Below, one piece after another: positions 23,925 through 35,540 of a stretch of 64,000 nucleotides of DNA. Both the position numbers and the translations under genes were made by a program. Each line of letters begins with the position of its first letter. Position 1 is the stretch's first letter. The stretch comes from Reticulitermes speratus (lineage: Eukaryota > Arthropoda > Insecta > Blattodea > Rhinotermitidae), in contig JAJKFL010000013.1 in the NCBI GenBank assembly GCA_021186555.1, positions 29,034,743 through 29,098,742 of the forward strand, given 5' to 3'. The notes beneath the pieces are model-generated. The model made no database searches, was not told the origin of the DNA, and saw only the letters and a program-made list of their open reading frames with translations.

Positions 23925-24308
23925 CTCAATATATTAACTTAATACAGTCGACATAACTATTCTTTATTATAAAAATAATACTTGTTTTTATAATCGCCAT
24001 ATGTTTCAAACCTAAAGGGCTATCATAAGGTGAGAAAGTATAAAATTGTAAAAAAGGGTGGTAGTTAAAACATTTTCACTAATTCAATTTATTTTACACC
24101 AACTAATGCACACGTAAAACCACTTTTTTGTAGTTTTTATTGTAAATTGTCACCCCTACACGTGTTTCGATCCTCGGATTATCATCAGGGGTTTTTTAAA
24201 AAGCCACTATCACTTCAACTGCATGCAGTTGAAATATGTAGCGGCTATAAAAAGTATTGTTTTCTAATAAAGAACAGTTCTGTCGACTGTGGTAATATAT
24301 TAAATTAA
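23925..24308. mobile_element. Foldback element with about 80-bp inverted repeats
   Basis: The left arm (AATATATTAACTTAATACAG, GTCGAC, TTCTTTATTATAAAAATAA) returns inverted at 24220-24308. A decayed hammerhead-like motif sits in the left arm (23995-24034, minus, core CTTATGA, GAAACATATG). A better one lies inside at 24152-24193. The centre (24080-24195) resembles 27200-27320, sharing ACACCA.CAAATGCAC-like and TTTCG..TTATCAGGGG blocks, so this may be one repeat nested in another. Confidence 0.7.
24152..24193 (-). ncRNA. Hammerhead ribozyme-like motif with palindromic stem III
   Basis: Minus strand: CTGATGA intact (24188-24182), extra T, stem II AATCC/GGAT with one basal A-C mismatch (consistent with an ancestral GATCC/GGATC), GAAA, the perfect palindrome ACACGTGT, cleavage triplet GTA, and stem I CCC with GGG. 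ACACGTGT could give two hairpin pairs, or eight pairs between two RNAs, the dimer arrangement known for Penelope hammerheads. Stem I is short. Confidence 0.58.
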
Positions 24309-24654
24309 ACACTTATTTCGACAGGAGTTTTTAGTGAGATTTCTAGGCCACTTTGAGTATGCCAGAAAGACGTATGTTAGCATACTTAGTGAACCACATT
24401 TCTACGCCCTTATGGTGTATACACTTACAATTACGTGTACTCCTAAAGCCGATAAGGTTATATATTTAATGACTAGTGTTTTAATATTTTGGGTCTCCTG
24501 TTTTATTCCACATTTTGTGCCACGTGAGAATGACGGCCATAGGTTTCCTAAACATATAGCGACGTAAGAAGGAACATTTTGCGTGTTACACTGTATATTC
24601 GTATTGTTTTAAGGGTCAGCAATGACGACATTACAGGTGCAATTTACACGTATT

Positions 24655-24830
24655 ACATCTGTAGGCAGGCTGAGGCACTTAGACGGTGGCTTGTCGCAGC
24701 GGAGCCTTGGCTTCAAGCCCGGACAGAATTCGTGTGAGATTCATGATAGACGAAGTGGCACTGGGCAGGCTTTTCTCCGAGTTCCTTCAGTCTTTCGCTG
24801 CTAGTTATTATTCCACCATTGCTCCATACT
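24655..24830 (+). mobile_element. SINE family C copy
   Basis: A tRNA-like 5' part (B-box-like GGCTTCAAGCCCGGAC) is followed by GAAGTGGCACTGGGCAGGCT and TTTTCTCCGAG. These blocks recur at 28.0 kb (-), 28.2 kb (-) and 37.4 kb (+), which defines a third SINE family. Confidence 0.75.
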
Positions 24831-25494
24831 TTCAGGTCACCTCTCCCTGCGGTGTGTCAGTGTCGGCAAGGCAGCACGTTATCATACCCTTAGTCTGCAA
24901 GCTAAGCAAGTTAAGTTTTGAAAGACCTAACTAAGCAAGCGATTCTCATAACGAACAATTTTAATTTCCTGACGAAGGGATCACTAAACGGAATTTGTGG
25001 GGCAATACAAAATAAATTCTTGTAAGCGATAGCATATGTAAATTGTGCTGCTGTGTGATGCATTGTGTTTAGACTTCAGAAAAGTTCTTCAGTATATTAA
25101 AATGGTGTCTGGTAATGAAATCAGCATGTTACGATGTTCGCTGTTTTTGCAGTTCCTACATAAAGTGCATTTCATGACTATTTTGAGAAGTGCTGGACTC
25201 AAATTGTGTGCCTTATTGAAATATGCTGTCAACTGCTTGGAAAACCGCAACTTGCGCGAGCTTTTGTAAACCTCGATGTGTGTTTTAGTTTTGTCGCAAC
25301 ATTTAAATGTACGCAAGAGTGGGATATGTACGATATTCTGTGATATATATTGTACTAATTGAACATTTAAGTTATATACTTGAACAAATGTCATTGCTGG
25401 TGATTATATAGTACTTTATTAACAATGCTGTATGAAAGAATGTTGCAAATTCTGGAAGTTTGGTGAAGGTTTTCTCCGTCCCGACCAAAGAGGA

Positions 25495-25530
25495 TATAAA
25501 ATAGTGAACAATGATTGACTGGGTGTCAAT
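25495..25530 (+). promoter_or_regulatory. Candidate TATA box and initiator
   Basis: TATAAAA at 25495-25501 is followed 33 bases later by TCAAT (25526-25530), near the insect initiator consensus. The pair lies directly before the exon candidate at 25565-25690. TATA-like strings are common in AT-rich DNA, so the placement, not the motif, is the argument. Confidence 0.3.
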
Positions 25531-25564
25531 AGTGCGGCATTCCAGGCGTCGCTTCTCCAACTAC

Positions 25565-25690
25565 ATGTATGCCGTACCTAGCAAAGTGCGAAAGAAGCGA
25601 CGTCCGAAACGTCTGGGCATAGGTCAGCGCATCGATCCAGGTCCCGGTGGTGGCGCCCCCTTCTGCGGAGGCTGTTGCTGGGTGCACAGA
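25565..25690 (+). CDS. Putative first coding exon, unknown protein
   Basis: From the ATG at 25565 the frame reads MYAVPSKVRKKRRPKRLGIG then QRIDPGPGGGAPFCGGCCW and VHR, ending at AGA|GTAAGT, an ideal donor, exactly between codons. Unlike its AT-rich surroundings it is GC-rich and arginine/glycine-rich: a basic stretch (residues 7-17) then Gly/Cys. An earlier in-frame ATG is at 25511, with a stop at 25505. A CCAG acceptor at 25545 is also possible but lacks a pyrimidine tract. I do not recognise the protein. The 42-residue segment could be an alternative N terminus. Its phase-0 end is compatible with the exon at 38635. Confidence 0.42.
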
Positions 25691-25699
25691 GTAAGTTAA

Positions 25700-27205
25700 T
25701 GCATGTTGCTTACGGGTGTTCACCCTTTCAGCTTAAATTATATTTGATATGCCACATGTATTTAGGCCTGTATGCCCGAAACTATCCACTTAAACATGTT
25801 ATGTGTCTAGGCAGGTCATGAGTGAAATCTATACCAAGGAATTCACTATCGTTTTGACATCACACGGATTGTTCTTAAGCACAAAAATAAAGTAGCAATT
25901 GTTGAAATTTGCAGAAAAGGAAAACAGGCTGCAGCTTTACATAACGAGGACATTGACATTCCTGAGTACGGTGGCAGTCGAAAGTTCCGTGTAACATTTC
26001 GCAATATGATGTATTTTTACCGTCATGAGTTTTAGTCCCTGTCCAGACCACCCCCTGTCTGGTGTCCGCGACTGCTTCTTGAGTACATTCGTAGCTGCCT
26101 TACATACAGACTTCCCCGGCCTTACGCATTATTAGACTACCGTTCCGGAAGGTCCGGTGCAAGTCGAATTTTGCGCAAGTCAGAGTTGAATATACATATG
26201 GTCAACCTACATCCTGTGTATATATAGTCCTGTGTAAATATCCAAACTCCCACACACTGCAACCTGATTGACCGCCGCGCCACCTGCGCAATCGCCCAGC
26301 GGTATTCTTCTGCCACCTTCGTCTGATTACGTTTTTATTCACACAAGGTAAAATTCGGTGCGCATTTAAAAAAGTCGTTGTTTCAATTTTTTTTTCTTTT
26401 TTAAATTACTAAACGGAGAAATTGCGTAAATCCGCGAGTGTCTGTATCTGGAAGCCGTTTCCTCAACTTCGTTTCACTTTTTTGTAGAATATGTGATTAT
26501 GTATTCCAAAATAATTAATTTAGACTTTTAGATCTTACATTCAGTAGTTGCAATGCAACCTTAACTCACGAGGTTTTGTATTCGCGTTACTCTGTGCGAT
26601 TGTTACGCGGGCCACGGACCTTCCTCGGTAATATTTTTTATTGCTTTCCGTTGTTCCATCAGGGAAGTTCCGTAACAAATCCTGCCACTGCTGCTTCAGT
26701 CTTCACATCCTTCACAGGCATCCTGATTAAAGGATTATATCATAATTGACTGACGTTTTATCCAGAAGTTTTAGCGTACAGTTGATCAAATTAGTTCACC
26801 AAGCGCTAAGTTAATAAAGAGTAAACACAGACGTAGAGCAGAGCAGCTAATCGGTGGTTATGATGCTCATAAATAAGTATATTAATAATGAAGAGCACGT
26901 CTCTGTGGTGAGTACGAGCTTTGGCGCTCTAGTTAGTGTTTAACACGTACGGCAGATGGCGTTGAGTTCGTCTTTTTAACGGTGCCCGTCTTTGGTGCGT
27001 CAAGGGTGCTTATCGACCCAAAATCCCAGCTACGAACAAGCTAATACGAGACATCCATTTGCATAAGAAGTTAATTAATGCGTAGCAGAAAGTTGCCCCG
27101 CGCCTGATGTGATATAGACTTACCTCTTAATGGAATATGTTTATAAATGCCGTTGAATTGTAACTCATGTGTAATGTTCTAGAATTATTAACAAAGTAAG
27201 ATATA
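25700..27205. other. Gene-free stretch (likely intron)
   Basis: No ORF or repeat recognised; if the preceding exon is real, this is intron. Some GC-richer blocks near 26080-26330 have no coding signal that I can support. Confidence 0.4.
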
Positions 27206-27209
27206 TTTG

Positions 27210-27330
27210 ATTAATTCACACCAGCAAATGCACCAAATCAAGTTTTGTCATTGATTTCTTTACTAAAAGATTACCCCAATACGCATTTCGGCACTTTTAC
27301 ATTGCCATTATCAGGGGGATCGTTGGAGTT
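27210..27330 (-). mobile_element. Repeat fragment related to 24.1 kb, with hammerhead-like motif
   Basis: ACACCAGCAAATGCACC and TTATCAGGGGG-type blocks match 24090-24195 in order and orientation, so both are copies of one dispersed repeat. No coding potential. Confidence 0.55.
27274..27318 (-). ncRNA. Hammerhead-like motif, one core change
   Basis: Minus strand: stem I CCCC with GGGG (two unpaired T), core CTGATAA (G8 changed to A), extra T, stem II GGCA/TGCC with a nine-base loop, GAAA, ATGCGT (near-palindrome), cleavage triplet GTA. The core change should inactivate it. Confidence 0.42.
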
Positions 27331-27574
27331 TTTACATAGACCAATGTTCTTGAGTTACATCAAAACAGTTGGGGTTGTGTATGGTAATATTGTTACCATT
27401 TTCGTTGTTATTACTTTGTATAAAATTGTACAATAGTAGTATTGTTAAAATGCTAAAAAAATAGTAAAACATTATATTATATTATACTAAAATACATTCT
27501 GTTATGTAATTCGTAAATTATTGGCAGCGTGGTCCATGAATTTTCCGGTGTGCTGTTTTGTGCCGGTACAGCCT

Positions 27575-27715
27575 GTTAAGACTAGTGATAACTGTATGTA
27601 CCACCTACTGTAACAGCAGCAAACTTTGCATTTTGGCCACAGTGTATTTACGTTTTTCATATGATTCTAATAGCAAACAACGATAATGTCCCTATGCAGC
27701 ACTAACTGCCTTTTT
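27575..27715 (+). repeat. Diverged relative of the 35.5 kb satellite founder
   Basis: TGTACCACCTACTGTAAC then, later, CAACGATAATGTCCCTATGC and AGCACTAACTGCC parallel 35460-35575 (ATATACCACCTGC.. then CAGCGATTGTTGCCCTGT and CAGCATTAACTGTCC). This single copy suggests that the 35.5 kb array grew from part of a dispersed repeat. Confidence 0.45.
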
Positions 27716-27949
27716 ACAGTGGATATTGACTGTTGTCGCTGTGTGGTAGGACCTGAATGCTTATGTACTGTTTAGATGGACGTCAGTCTTCAGAGGGTTA
27801 ACAGTTGGAAGACTAAAAACATATACAGGTGCTTTCTGGGTCCAGCGCTTCCCCATATCGAAAGGGCATTGCTTTGTTTGAAGAGTACCAAGCTTCGATC
27901 GCCTGTCCTTTTGATAAGAGTAGAATTACGGTGAACGTGTGTATGGAGA

Positions 27950-28095
27950 ATGTGTGTAATGATACTGACATGGGAAAAGCGAAGTACTCGGAGACAGACC
28001 TGTCCCATTGACACCACAAATCTTACATGGACTGGCCCGGAATCGGAGCCAGGCCTCCGCGGTGAGGGTCCGGCGACTGTCCACCTGAGGCATTG
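27950..28095 (-). mobile_element. SINE family C copy
   Basis: On the minus strand GGCCTGGCTCCGATTCCGGG (B-box-like), GTCCATGTAAGATTTGTGG and GGACAGGTCTGTCTCCGAG match the family C order seen at 24.7 and 37.4 kb. Confidence 0.75.
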
Positions 28096-28164
28096 CTTTA
28101 TGGAAGGTTTGCAGCCGTCGTCCGTTTGTCCTTCTGTAAGAGCAACATATGGATGAAGATGAGT

Positions 28165-28305
28165 ACGGTGCGTTGGTGGAGTGACACCGACAGGAAAGCC
28201 GAAATGCTCTGGAGAAAACCTGCCCAGTGCCACTTTGTTTACCCTAAATGTCATATGGGCTGACCGGAGATCGAACCCAAGCCTCGGCGGTGAGAAACCG
28301 GCGAT
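28165..28305 (-). mobile_element. SINE family C copy, adjacent
   Basis: On the minus strand the B-box-like GGGTTCGATCTCCGG is followed by AAAGTGGCACTGGGCAGG and TTTTCTCC. It is a second family C copy, about 70 bp from the first and in the same orientation, but too diverged from it to be a recent duplication. Confidence 0.78.
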
Positions 28306-28309
28306 TGAA

Positions 28310-31250
28310 ATGGATGTACGTTGTATATATTCAGTTCTACCTCACAGAGAACACAGTCCGTGGCCATTAGAAAAACCAACCAGTGAGTGTTGTTGTAAGA
28401 ATCATACATTGCGACTATATAAATAAACTGTGTAAGCAAATTTCAGATTTTTTGTGTTAAACCTGGCGGTACATATAGTAACCACTAGGCCATAGGAGGT
28501 TAATTACCATCAGCGTGAAAGGAGGAGTATTGGTAGATTTCATAATGTTGTACCGAAGCCAGAATAGGCTTGTAAGCCTATCTTTGAGAGGTCAGAAGTA
28601 ATATCTTGGGGTTCGTCATGGGGAGAACACTGAGTACTGAGGAAACCAGTAGTGCAGTAGTATTTACAGACGGTGATTTCAATTGCTTTCCTGTTTAAAT
28701 CAGGGGGTTTCATATCGCTTTCATACTCATTTTGTATTATGAGATATGTTTGTTTTAATTACATTATCTGAGATGTAGTCGGTAATAGTCGTAGTTCGAT
28801 TCCTGCTGCGTCGAGAGGTTAATCACTTCTCCAAAAATCCTGAACTCCCTCCACATCACAAAATAAATCGTAAGTGAACATACCAACAATAACTGCAACA
28901 CCTAATTTACTCAATCAGCATAATACAGGTTTGAACTCCTTAGAAATTAACAAAGAAGATAAAGTTGAGATAGAACTAAATATCTACCAGTCGAAACTGC
29001 GTAACATGTAAAAGAGCCTTGATTCTTCAACAACGCCGCTGAGAGAACCTCAAATCTCGCAGATAGAATTAACTTAGCAGCAGATAAAATATTCACAAAC
29101 GATATTTTAATTTAACGTGACTAAATAATGTAGAAACGAGAGTGCCCTATCTTGTTAACCTTCAGACGCACGATTTTTATGTAAAAAATTAAAAATTAGT
29201 TCCAGTCTCACAGGAAACAATCTCCGTTACAAAAATCTGCTCTGTAGATAAATGTTCACTGTGTTACCTGAGAAGCATTTAAGCTGTGGCTTGTCCGTCT
29301 GTACGTACGTACAATTCAATGTCAGTTACGAGCGCACTTAGGGTGACGTAATGTTTGGTGCAGGTTTAAGGAATAGCTGCTTCTCGGCATATTTAACTCG
29401 TACCAGCCAATCAGATACCGCCAACTGGTGGCATCCGGTGCCTGAAACCAAGTGGATCCTCCTTCGCATTCATACTCAGATTTTTAACTACTATAGACAA
29501 CCTATTACTTTGGGATTGGAATGAATAAAGTCAGGTGCGTTGACTCAGTTGTTCGTTGATGCTTGAATCAGAGACACCGGCAGCAGTAACGTCATTGATT
29601 AACTCCCCTGGCAAACATTGGTGTCAGGAAGTATGTGTCATCGGTTTTGAATGGCCTCTCCACCCCCTGTTTCATGACAAGTGTACACGAACTGTCGTCA
29701 GTCATCTGTTTGAGGGCTAAACCTATGAATAGTCGCATAAAATATAAGTGGCGTTAGTTCGACGCTCCGTCGCCCAAATCATTTCTGTCAGCAGCGAAAC
29801 AGTGAGTTCACAGTTTTCTGTTTCATCTCTTGTAATTCAAGAACATCTGGCAGTGCTGTTGTGAGGCACAATAATTGGTCGGACGAGCCGGACAAAAAAT
29901 GAGACACTGTTCGTTCTTACTTCGAACTGGGTAATAATTACTCACGAGACGTGTGAAGGCCAAGATATTTGGGCTGATAATTAGGATTACAGTGAAATGA
30001 TAGTGTTAATTATAACGGTAGGAATAGACAGAGACTGCTCCTTCCCAGCCCCTGATACTGTGTTATTCCTCACAACTGTACTAATTAGTGAGGTAACTGA
30101 AGAGGCGTTCGCTGAAGCGGAGGATGTGGTAAACAATTCCTGGTCTTAAGTTTAAGTTAAACGTGTGACAAAATGCACGATACATATAATATAAAATTCC
30201 TGGTCTTGTTAATTTCGGGCTGGGTCTGGGAGTTTCTTTACGATCCATGTAGTCGATTTCTAATTAAAATTGTGGATGAAAGTATTGTATATACTCCCCA
30301 GCTTGTGTGTGTATGTGTGAGTGTGAGAGAGTGTTTTGAATGAATGTGTGATTGTGACTGTGAGATTATGTATGTTTGTGTGAACGTGAGTATGTGAGTG
30401 CGTGAGTATATGTATGTGTTAGTGTGTGAGAGAATGAGTGTATGTTTAAATGTGTGAGTGTGTATGCGCGCGCAAGTTCACATCCAATAATCACTGTGTT
30501 GGTTCTATTCCCAAACAGCTCGGCTATTTCCCCATCTCATTTAAAACTTCGCATGGCACGGCGTCAATATTGACTTCAAGCTTTAGACTACCATGGTGTT
30601 CTGGCGTGAGTACGTTCAAAATCTCCCAACTTAAGGACGTGTCGGCACGATTGTTTGCTCTCTACTTCACCTTCGCTTAACCCTTCAAGCCGAATACGTT
30701 TTATAGCGTTACAGGGGACGTGAGGAGTCTGAAGGCAAGCAGTGCTGTGATTTTGTGCACCAGCTTAGTGTTTGTTCTCTCACTTTATTGTGTCATTCCG
30801 CTAGTTGATTTCTGACCTCAGTCATTGTTTTTGTCCCCCTAAGGTTTGCCACGTTCGATTGTTTCTTTTTTCTTTCTGAAGAAAGCCATATACGCAATAT
30901 TTGATCCATACGGTTTATCCATTTCTTCATCCTGTCAGTTTTGTCACTGCAGTCAGTTTCTTGCCAAGCCCACATGAGCTGTGCGAGGTTTTAACATCCC
31001 TACTAGCACGGCAGTGGCAGCAGGGTCCTGTCCATTGGAAGGAACAATCGTGCCCTGATCCATCGCGAGACAGAACTGAAGAACGCGAGACTTGAAACTG
31101 CAGTCTGTCAGTCTCGGCGATCTAAGAACATCCGAATGTATTTAAAAGAGCACTTTTCTAGACACAGTTTAAATTCACGTAATGCAAGAGTGCAGAGCTA
31201 GAGACGAACTGCTTATTTTGTTGATATATGGAGCTTAAGGTAGAGTTGTC
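28310..31250. other. Gene-free stretch with GT-rich region
   Basis: No confident gene. A tRNA-like GTAGTTCGATTCCTGC is near 28793. An imperfect GTGTGA/GTGAGT simple-repeat region spans 30300-30475 and keeps chance ORFs open. Confidence 0.45.
30519..30605 (+). CDS. Weak exon candidate, 29 codons
   Basis: An acceptor with a pyrimidine-rich lead (GGTTCTATTCCCAAACAG) and a donor GGC|GTGAGT bound 87 bp. This is open in the phase-0 frame (LGYFPISFKTSHGTAS and on). Phase and strand agree with the other candidate exons. The protein is not distinctive and base composition is not clearly coding, so it may well be chance. Confidence 0.15.
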
Positions 31251-31257
31251 GCTGTGC

Positions 31258-31512
31258 ATACCATGCGGGCATGGAGGGGAGTGGAGATAGAGCGGCACTC
31301 ATTCTTAACCTCGGCACTAGATGGCAGTGAGTGGTCATCTTAAGGCCCCGGCCGCTTTACCCCGGTAGCTATTGTTTAGGAGGCTGGGTGGTTCCTAGAG
31401 CCCGTCTGGACGTTTCGAAGAAGAGACAAACCTCTGGCCCCTGCCGGTCGAACCACGATTGCTCGGTAGGCCAGCCATAGCGCATTCATTATACCGACTG
31501 AGCTATCCCGGT
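31258..31512 (-). mobile_element. SINE family B copy
   Basis: Minus-strand head GGGATAGCTCAGTCGGTATA (A-box-like), B-box-like GTGGTTCGACC, and the family body with CGGGGTAAAGCGGCCGG. The terminal part resembles TGCCCGCATGGTATGC at the end of the 44.1 kb copy. Confidence 0.85.
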
Positions 31513-31521
31513 TTCTGTCGA

Positions 31522-31705
31522 TCAGTAAAGGTAAAGCAATCCCATTACAGGCCTGGACAGGCCCTTAGGGTTCCAGGAGGTTTAGGCTCCCAGATTTCTA
31601 GACAATCGACACATGAAGGTGGTAAGGTTGTCAGCCCTACGCACCGGCCGCCTCTACCCCCCAGGAAATATTCCTGGTACTCATTTTTGTTAGAGGCTGA
31701 GTCTG
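31522..31705 (-). mobile_element. SINE family B-related fragment
   Basis: This has the GTAAAGGTAAAG tail motif, a CACCGGCCGCCTCTACCCC block and a shortened body. It abuts the previous copy in the same orientation but differs at many sites, so it is a separate insertion or subfamily. Confidence 0.6.
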
Positions 31706-31709
31706 TCGA

Positions 31710-34700
31710 TCAGTAGTGGCAATAAAAACAAACAAAAAAAGCAATAATGCCTCGGCTAGGAAGGGGTGTTTTGTCGAGCCATGTTGGTAGAAAGTTTAAT
31801 ATTCGTTTTACGTTTTTCAAATAACTTGTAGTAATTTAACCATTAACTGCCTGTATAAATAACGTATATATGTGTATCGTTTATTTTTGTACTTGATGTA
31901 TTCGAGCCTCTTTCTGCGTCATGATGTACGGCTGGGTATAATCCTGTATAACTGTATGTTCAATAGACAAGTACCTGAAAGTGTTGCTGTCTTGTGATGA
32001 CATTTCCACGCACGGTATGGACACTAATTATCGCATTACTCTTTATTCTAGACCCTGCTAGTGAATTCGCCACTTGAAGCACAGCCGTATGGTAACTTTG
32101 TAGCCGAAGTTTTAACCCATATCGCGCTACTAGCAACTCGCAAATCGCTCTCTTGACAGGCTTGGCTCTCACACAGAATTGACTAGACTGCTTTCGCAGA
32201 ATTTTCAAGCGACCATGTAGGACCGAGCGTCAGTGAAACACTACTGTACAAGAAAGAAATGTTAAAACCCTGTTCCATATATTACGCAAACTTAAGTGGT
32301 GGCAAGCGTGTACTTATATGCTGTTTAGCGTGTCGTGACTGACGGCAGTACGGCTTCGTAATCGCGCAAGATGAGTGTTACTGTTGTGCAAGTAATTTTC
32401 ATTGTAGCGAATTATTTTGCTAGTAGATCGTTTTTATTGTGAAGGAATATTCTTGGTATTGTACTGTATTCGGTGTTGTGTCGCATCTGTAAACACGTAT
32501 ACTGCATTATAAAGTTAAGTTGTTTTGAAATTAGCATTCTGTTCATAATATATGTGAATCTCTTCCGGTGCCTTTTTATCACTTCCTTCGTAGGAACCCT
32601 GTTGGTGCCGTGTATAGTCTGTGCGAAAAAAAAGGCTTAAATCGGGGCCAAATTCAGAGGAGGAGTTTAGGAATTCAAACCCCACGCGATGTATTAAAAT
32701 CCCATTTTTATTTCTTCTTACAAAATGATTTCTAAATCAATACTGCGGTAAAAGGACCAGTGTAATATTATTTATACAGCGTTGTTATGCTGCGCAATAA
32801 AATCTGGTGTTTCTTGTTTTGTTTAATGTAATGAGAATCTGTGTATGTTAGAAGTTTAAATAAATAGCTGTGATTTGTTTATTTCTGTAGTGAATGTACG
32901 TGCCAAGTCACTGGATCCACGTGTTCTGTAAAGACAACCGAAGTAATTTCACCAACAGTAAACGCGGTGAGGAAATATTTACATTTGCAAGTCGATAGAT
33001 TACAGTCGCCAGGCCTGCAAGAAAACAGATGTCTTTGCGCTGTTTGCTCACGTAGTTGCTGCATTGCTGCCTTTCCTTCATCCATATATAACCAAAAACT
33101 GCCGTGTGTAAAGCGGTGGAGTTGAGTCGTGCGACGTGCTGCTGCAACTGAAAACACGAATGTCAGTTTTGTGAGTGGCGTGACGTTGGTATTCAGGGAC
33201 AAGCTGTCTCAGTCGGTAACACTCCTGACTTGCAGTCGGGAGGTATCCGTGTCGGATCTCGGCTGTGATGCCGACTTTGCTGGCTGAGGTGTCTATGATT
33301 TCATGCGACCTCTCGGAGCAAATTACGCATGAGTGCCTTTAGTTAGGCCACGACCGCTTCCACATCATTTATAATTCATTATATTCTAAATTCTGAATCC
33401 AAACCTAAATCATGAATAAATTTGGCTTGGTTTTTACTTCAGGTTGGGTTGGTATTACCCTATTTCATACCTCAAATTTATTTTTATGGTTTCTGGAATT
33501 ATTGAAAGACATTTTACCTTTAGTGTATGAAAATAATGCCTGGTTTGCGACCTTTCTTTATTTTTTTCAAGAATTGCCTTGTTTAATTCTCGCGTATTAT
33601 TTTCTTTTTAATATGTGTTTGATGTGTGTTTCTCTGTGTCTCCCTTTCGACTACCCAAGTAAGTGTCTTTCGTATCTCATGTAAGATGCATACGTGTATG
33701 TTCTTTATCCGTATTTGTCTCCTCCCATATGACAGATTTACGCAATACGCTACGAATTCCAAATTCAGTTCCTTTTCCTGGTTTTTTTTTCTCATGGGTT
33801 TCTTTGAGCAGCAGAAACTAATTTGCTCTGTTTGTATATGTATTTGTTTTTCCCCCTTCGTATCTTGCTTTGTATTGTTACAAAGTTTACATGCGGATTT
33901 TTGTAACTTAATATATTTTAACAAATGTAGTATTTATGGCCCTTCAGTGCATTGGGTTTTATTTTTCTTGATTTTTACCTAAAGCCTTTCAGTTCGGTAT
34001 CGAGCTTTGTTCCTGCGTTGTGGCCTAAAATTGCAGCATACATAGACCACAGATTTTGTTCAAATGTTTTGTAACTCACAAGCATGTAACTTGCTAGATG
34101 TGATGATGGTTCATTCCATCTGATTTTTGTGTTTGATAGACCAGCCATACGTCGGTCACTTGCCATTTGGTTATTGCTGGAGCGTGTCTGATAGTCCACT
34201 TCGTGCCAATCTTCGGTTAGAATTTGCATCAGGCTGTAGACTAATTTATTACTGGATTATCACGATTGGTTAAGTGACTGACTTACCGAAGTATTTCTGG
34301 TTTTATAATCTGTCCACCTGCACACACGTTACTTGTGGTGAATTTCGTATTCCGCAACAATTCCTCGCAGCTGCTTTTTCAGACGCCGGTATATGATATT
34401 ACTACAATTTGCGCCACCTCGCCTTTTGTCCCGTTTGTATGAATGCTTTGTTACGATAATTATTGATGGTTTCTTAACAAAATGCTGAAACAGCCATTAC
34501 AGTATTTAATGGGTGCGCGGTCTTAGCTCGCATAAACATTAGGGTCGCGACGTCGAATACCACTCAGCTCATTGGTGTGTTATTCTGTGACTGGAGTGGC
34601 TTTGCAGTGGTCAATTAATCCATCAAAGGAATCGCGTAACATTGTTAGAATAATGACTTGGACCTTAAGAAAAAAGGAAATAGGGACTGAAATGAAGGTA

Positions 34701-35070
34701 GTGAAACTGAAAACTGTGAAAATTAATTTTTGGTACTCACGGTGGTGTTAATTTGCAGTTTGCAAGTCAGTAACTTGAGCTGTGTTCGTTACGTAGTAAT
34801 TTTAACCGAAATACGTAGATTGACACTTAAGTTACTGGAGTTATTGCCCTGCAGTGATACTCAAGGTTGGCTGATACGTCTGCTTTATACTTAGTGTAAG
34901 TACCATTAACCTTTAGTGAATAGCAATGTGTTCCTTGGATCATGAGAACTTCAAGTGAGTTTAACATCCCTTCTTTTAGATCAAGTTGTTATTTTGCCGG
35001 TAGCTTGTGGAGAAGAAAAATGGCAGCAGTCACATTTACACAGATATAAAATTACTGACAGATAACATGC
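31710..35070. other. Mostly gene-free stretch
   Basis: No gene recognised. A SINE-like element at 33195-33390 is listed separately. The AT-rich ORFs at 33412-33982 have no domains. Confidence 0.45.
33195..33390 (+). mobile_element. tRNA-headed SINE-like element, group D
   Basis: AGCTGTCTCAGTCGGTAACA resembles an A box and GTGTCGGATCTCGG a weak B box. The distal GCCTTTAGTTAGGCCACGAC and CGCTT blocks resemble GCCTTAAGTTAGACCATTAC CGCTT at 42175-42205. Confidence 0.5.
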
Positions 35071-35075
35071 TACAG

Positions 35076-35350
35076 GGGCCGGAATAGCTCAGTCAGAATA
35101 GTTACTGCGATATGGGTTGAATGACTAGGGATCGTCTTTCGATTCCCTGAAGGGGCGAGAAACTTTTCTCCAAAACGTCCAGACCTGCTGTGGGGCCCAA
35201 ACAGCCTTCTGCTAAGTGGGTATCTGGTGCTGTTTCCCGCAGTAGAGCGGCATAGGCATGAAGCTGACCGCTCACCTCAGTTCAGTGTCAAAATTAAGAA
35301 TGCGTGGCGTTGTATCTCCAATACTTTATGTGCCTGTATGGTGTGCCAAG
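35076..35350 (+). mobile_element. SINE family B copy, + strand
   Basis: The head GGCCGGAATAGCTCAGTCAG, TTTCGATTCCCTGAAGG (B-box-like), CTCCAAAACGTCCAGACC, CTGACCGCTCACC and a terminal GTGCCTGTATGGTGTGCC follow the family order. The middle is rearranged relative to the 63.5 kb copy. Confidence 0.82.
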
Positions 35351-35540
35351 AAATATCTTTTTCTTTCAACATAGAGCTAATTTACAAGGCCATATGTCAG
35401 TAGAATGAAGAATTCCGGTACCTTGTGGAAAATTAATTATTTTAAGCCCAGTGGTTACCATATATACCACCTGCTTTGATATGAAGAATCTCAGTTTTAC
35501 TGCAGAATTTATTTATTGGTTACGTTATTTCCTACAATGA

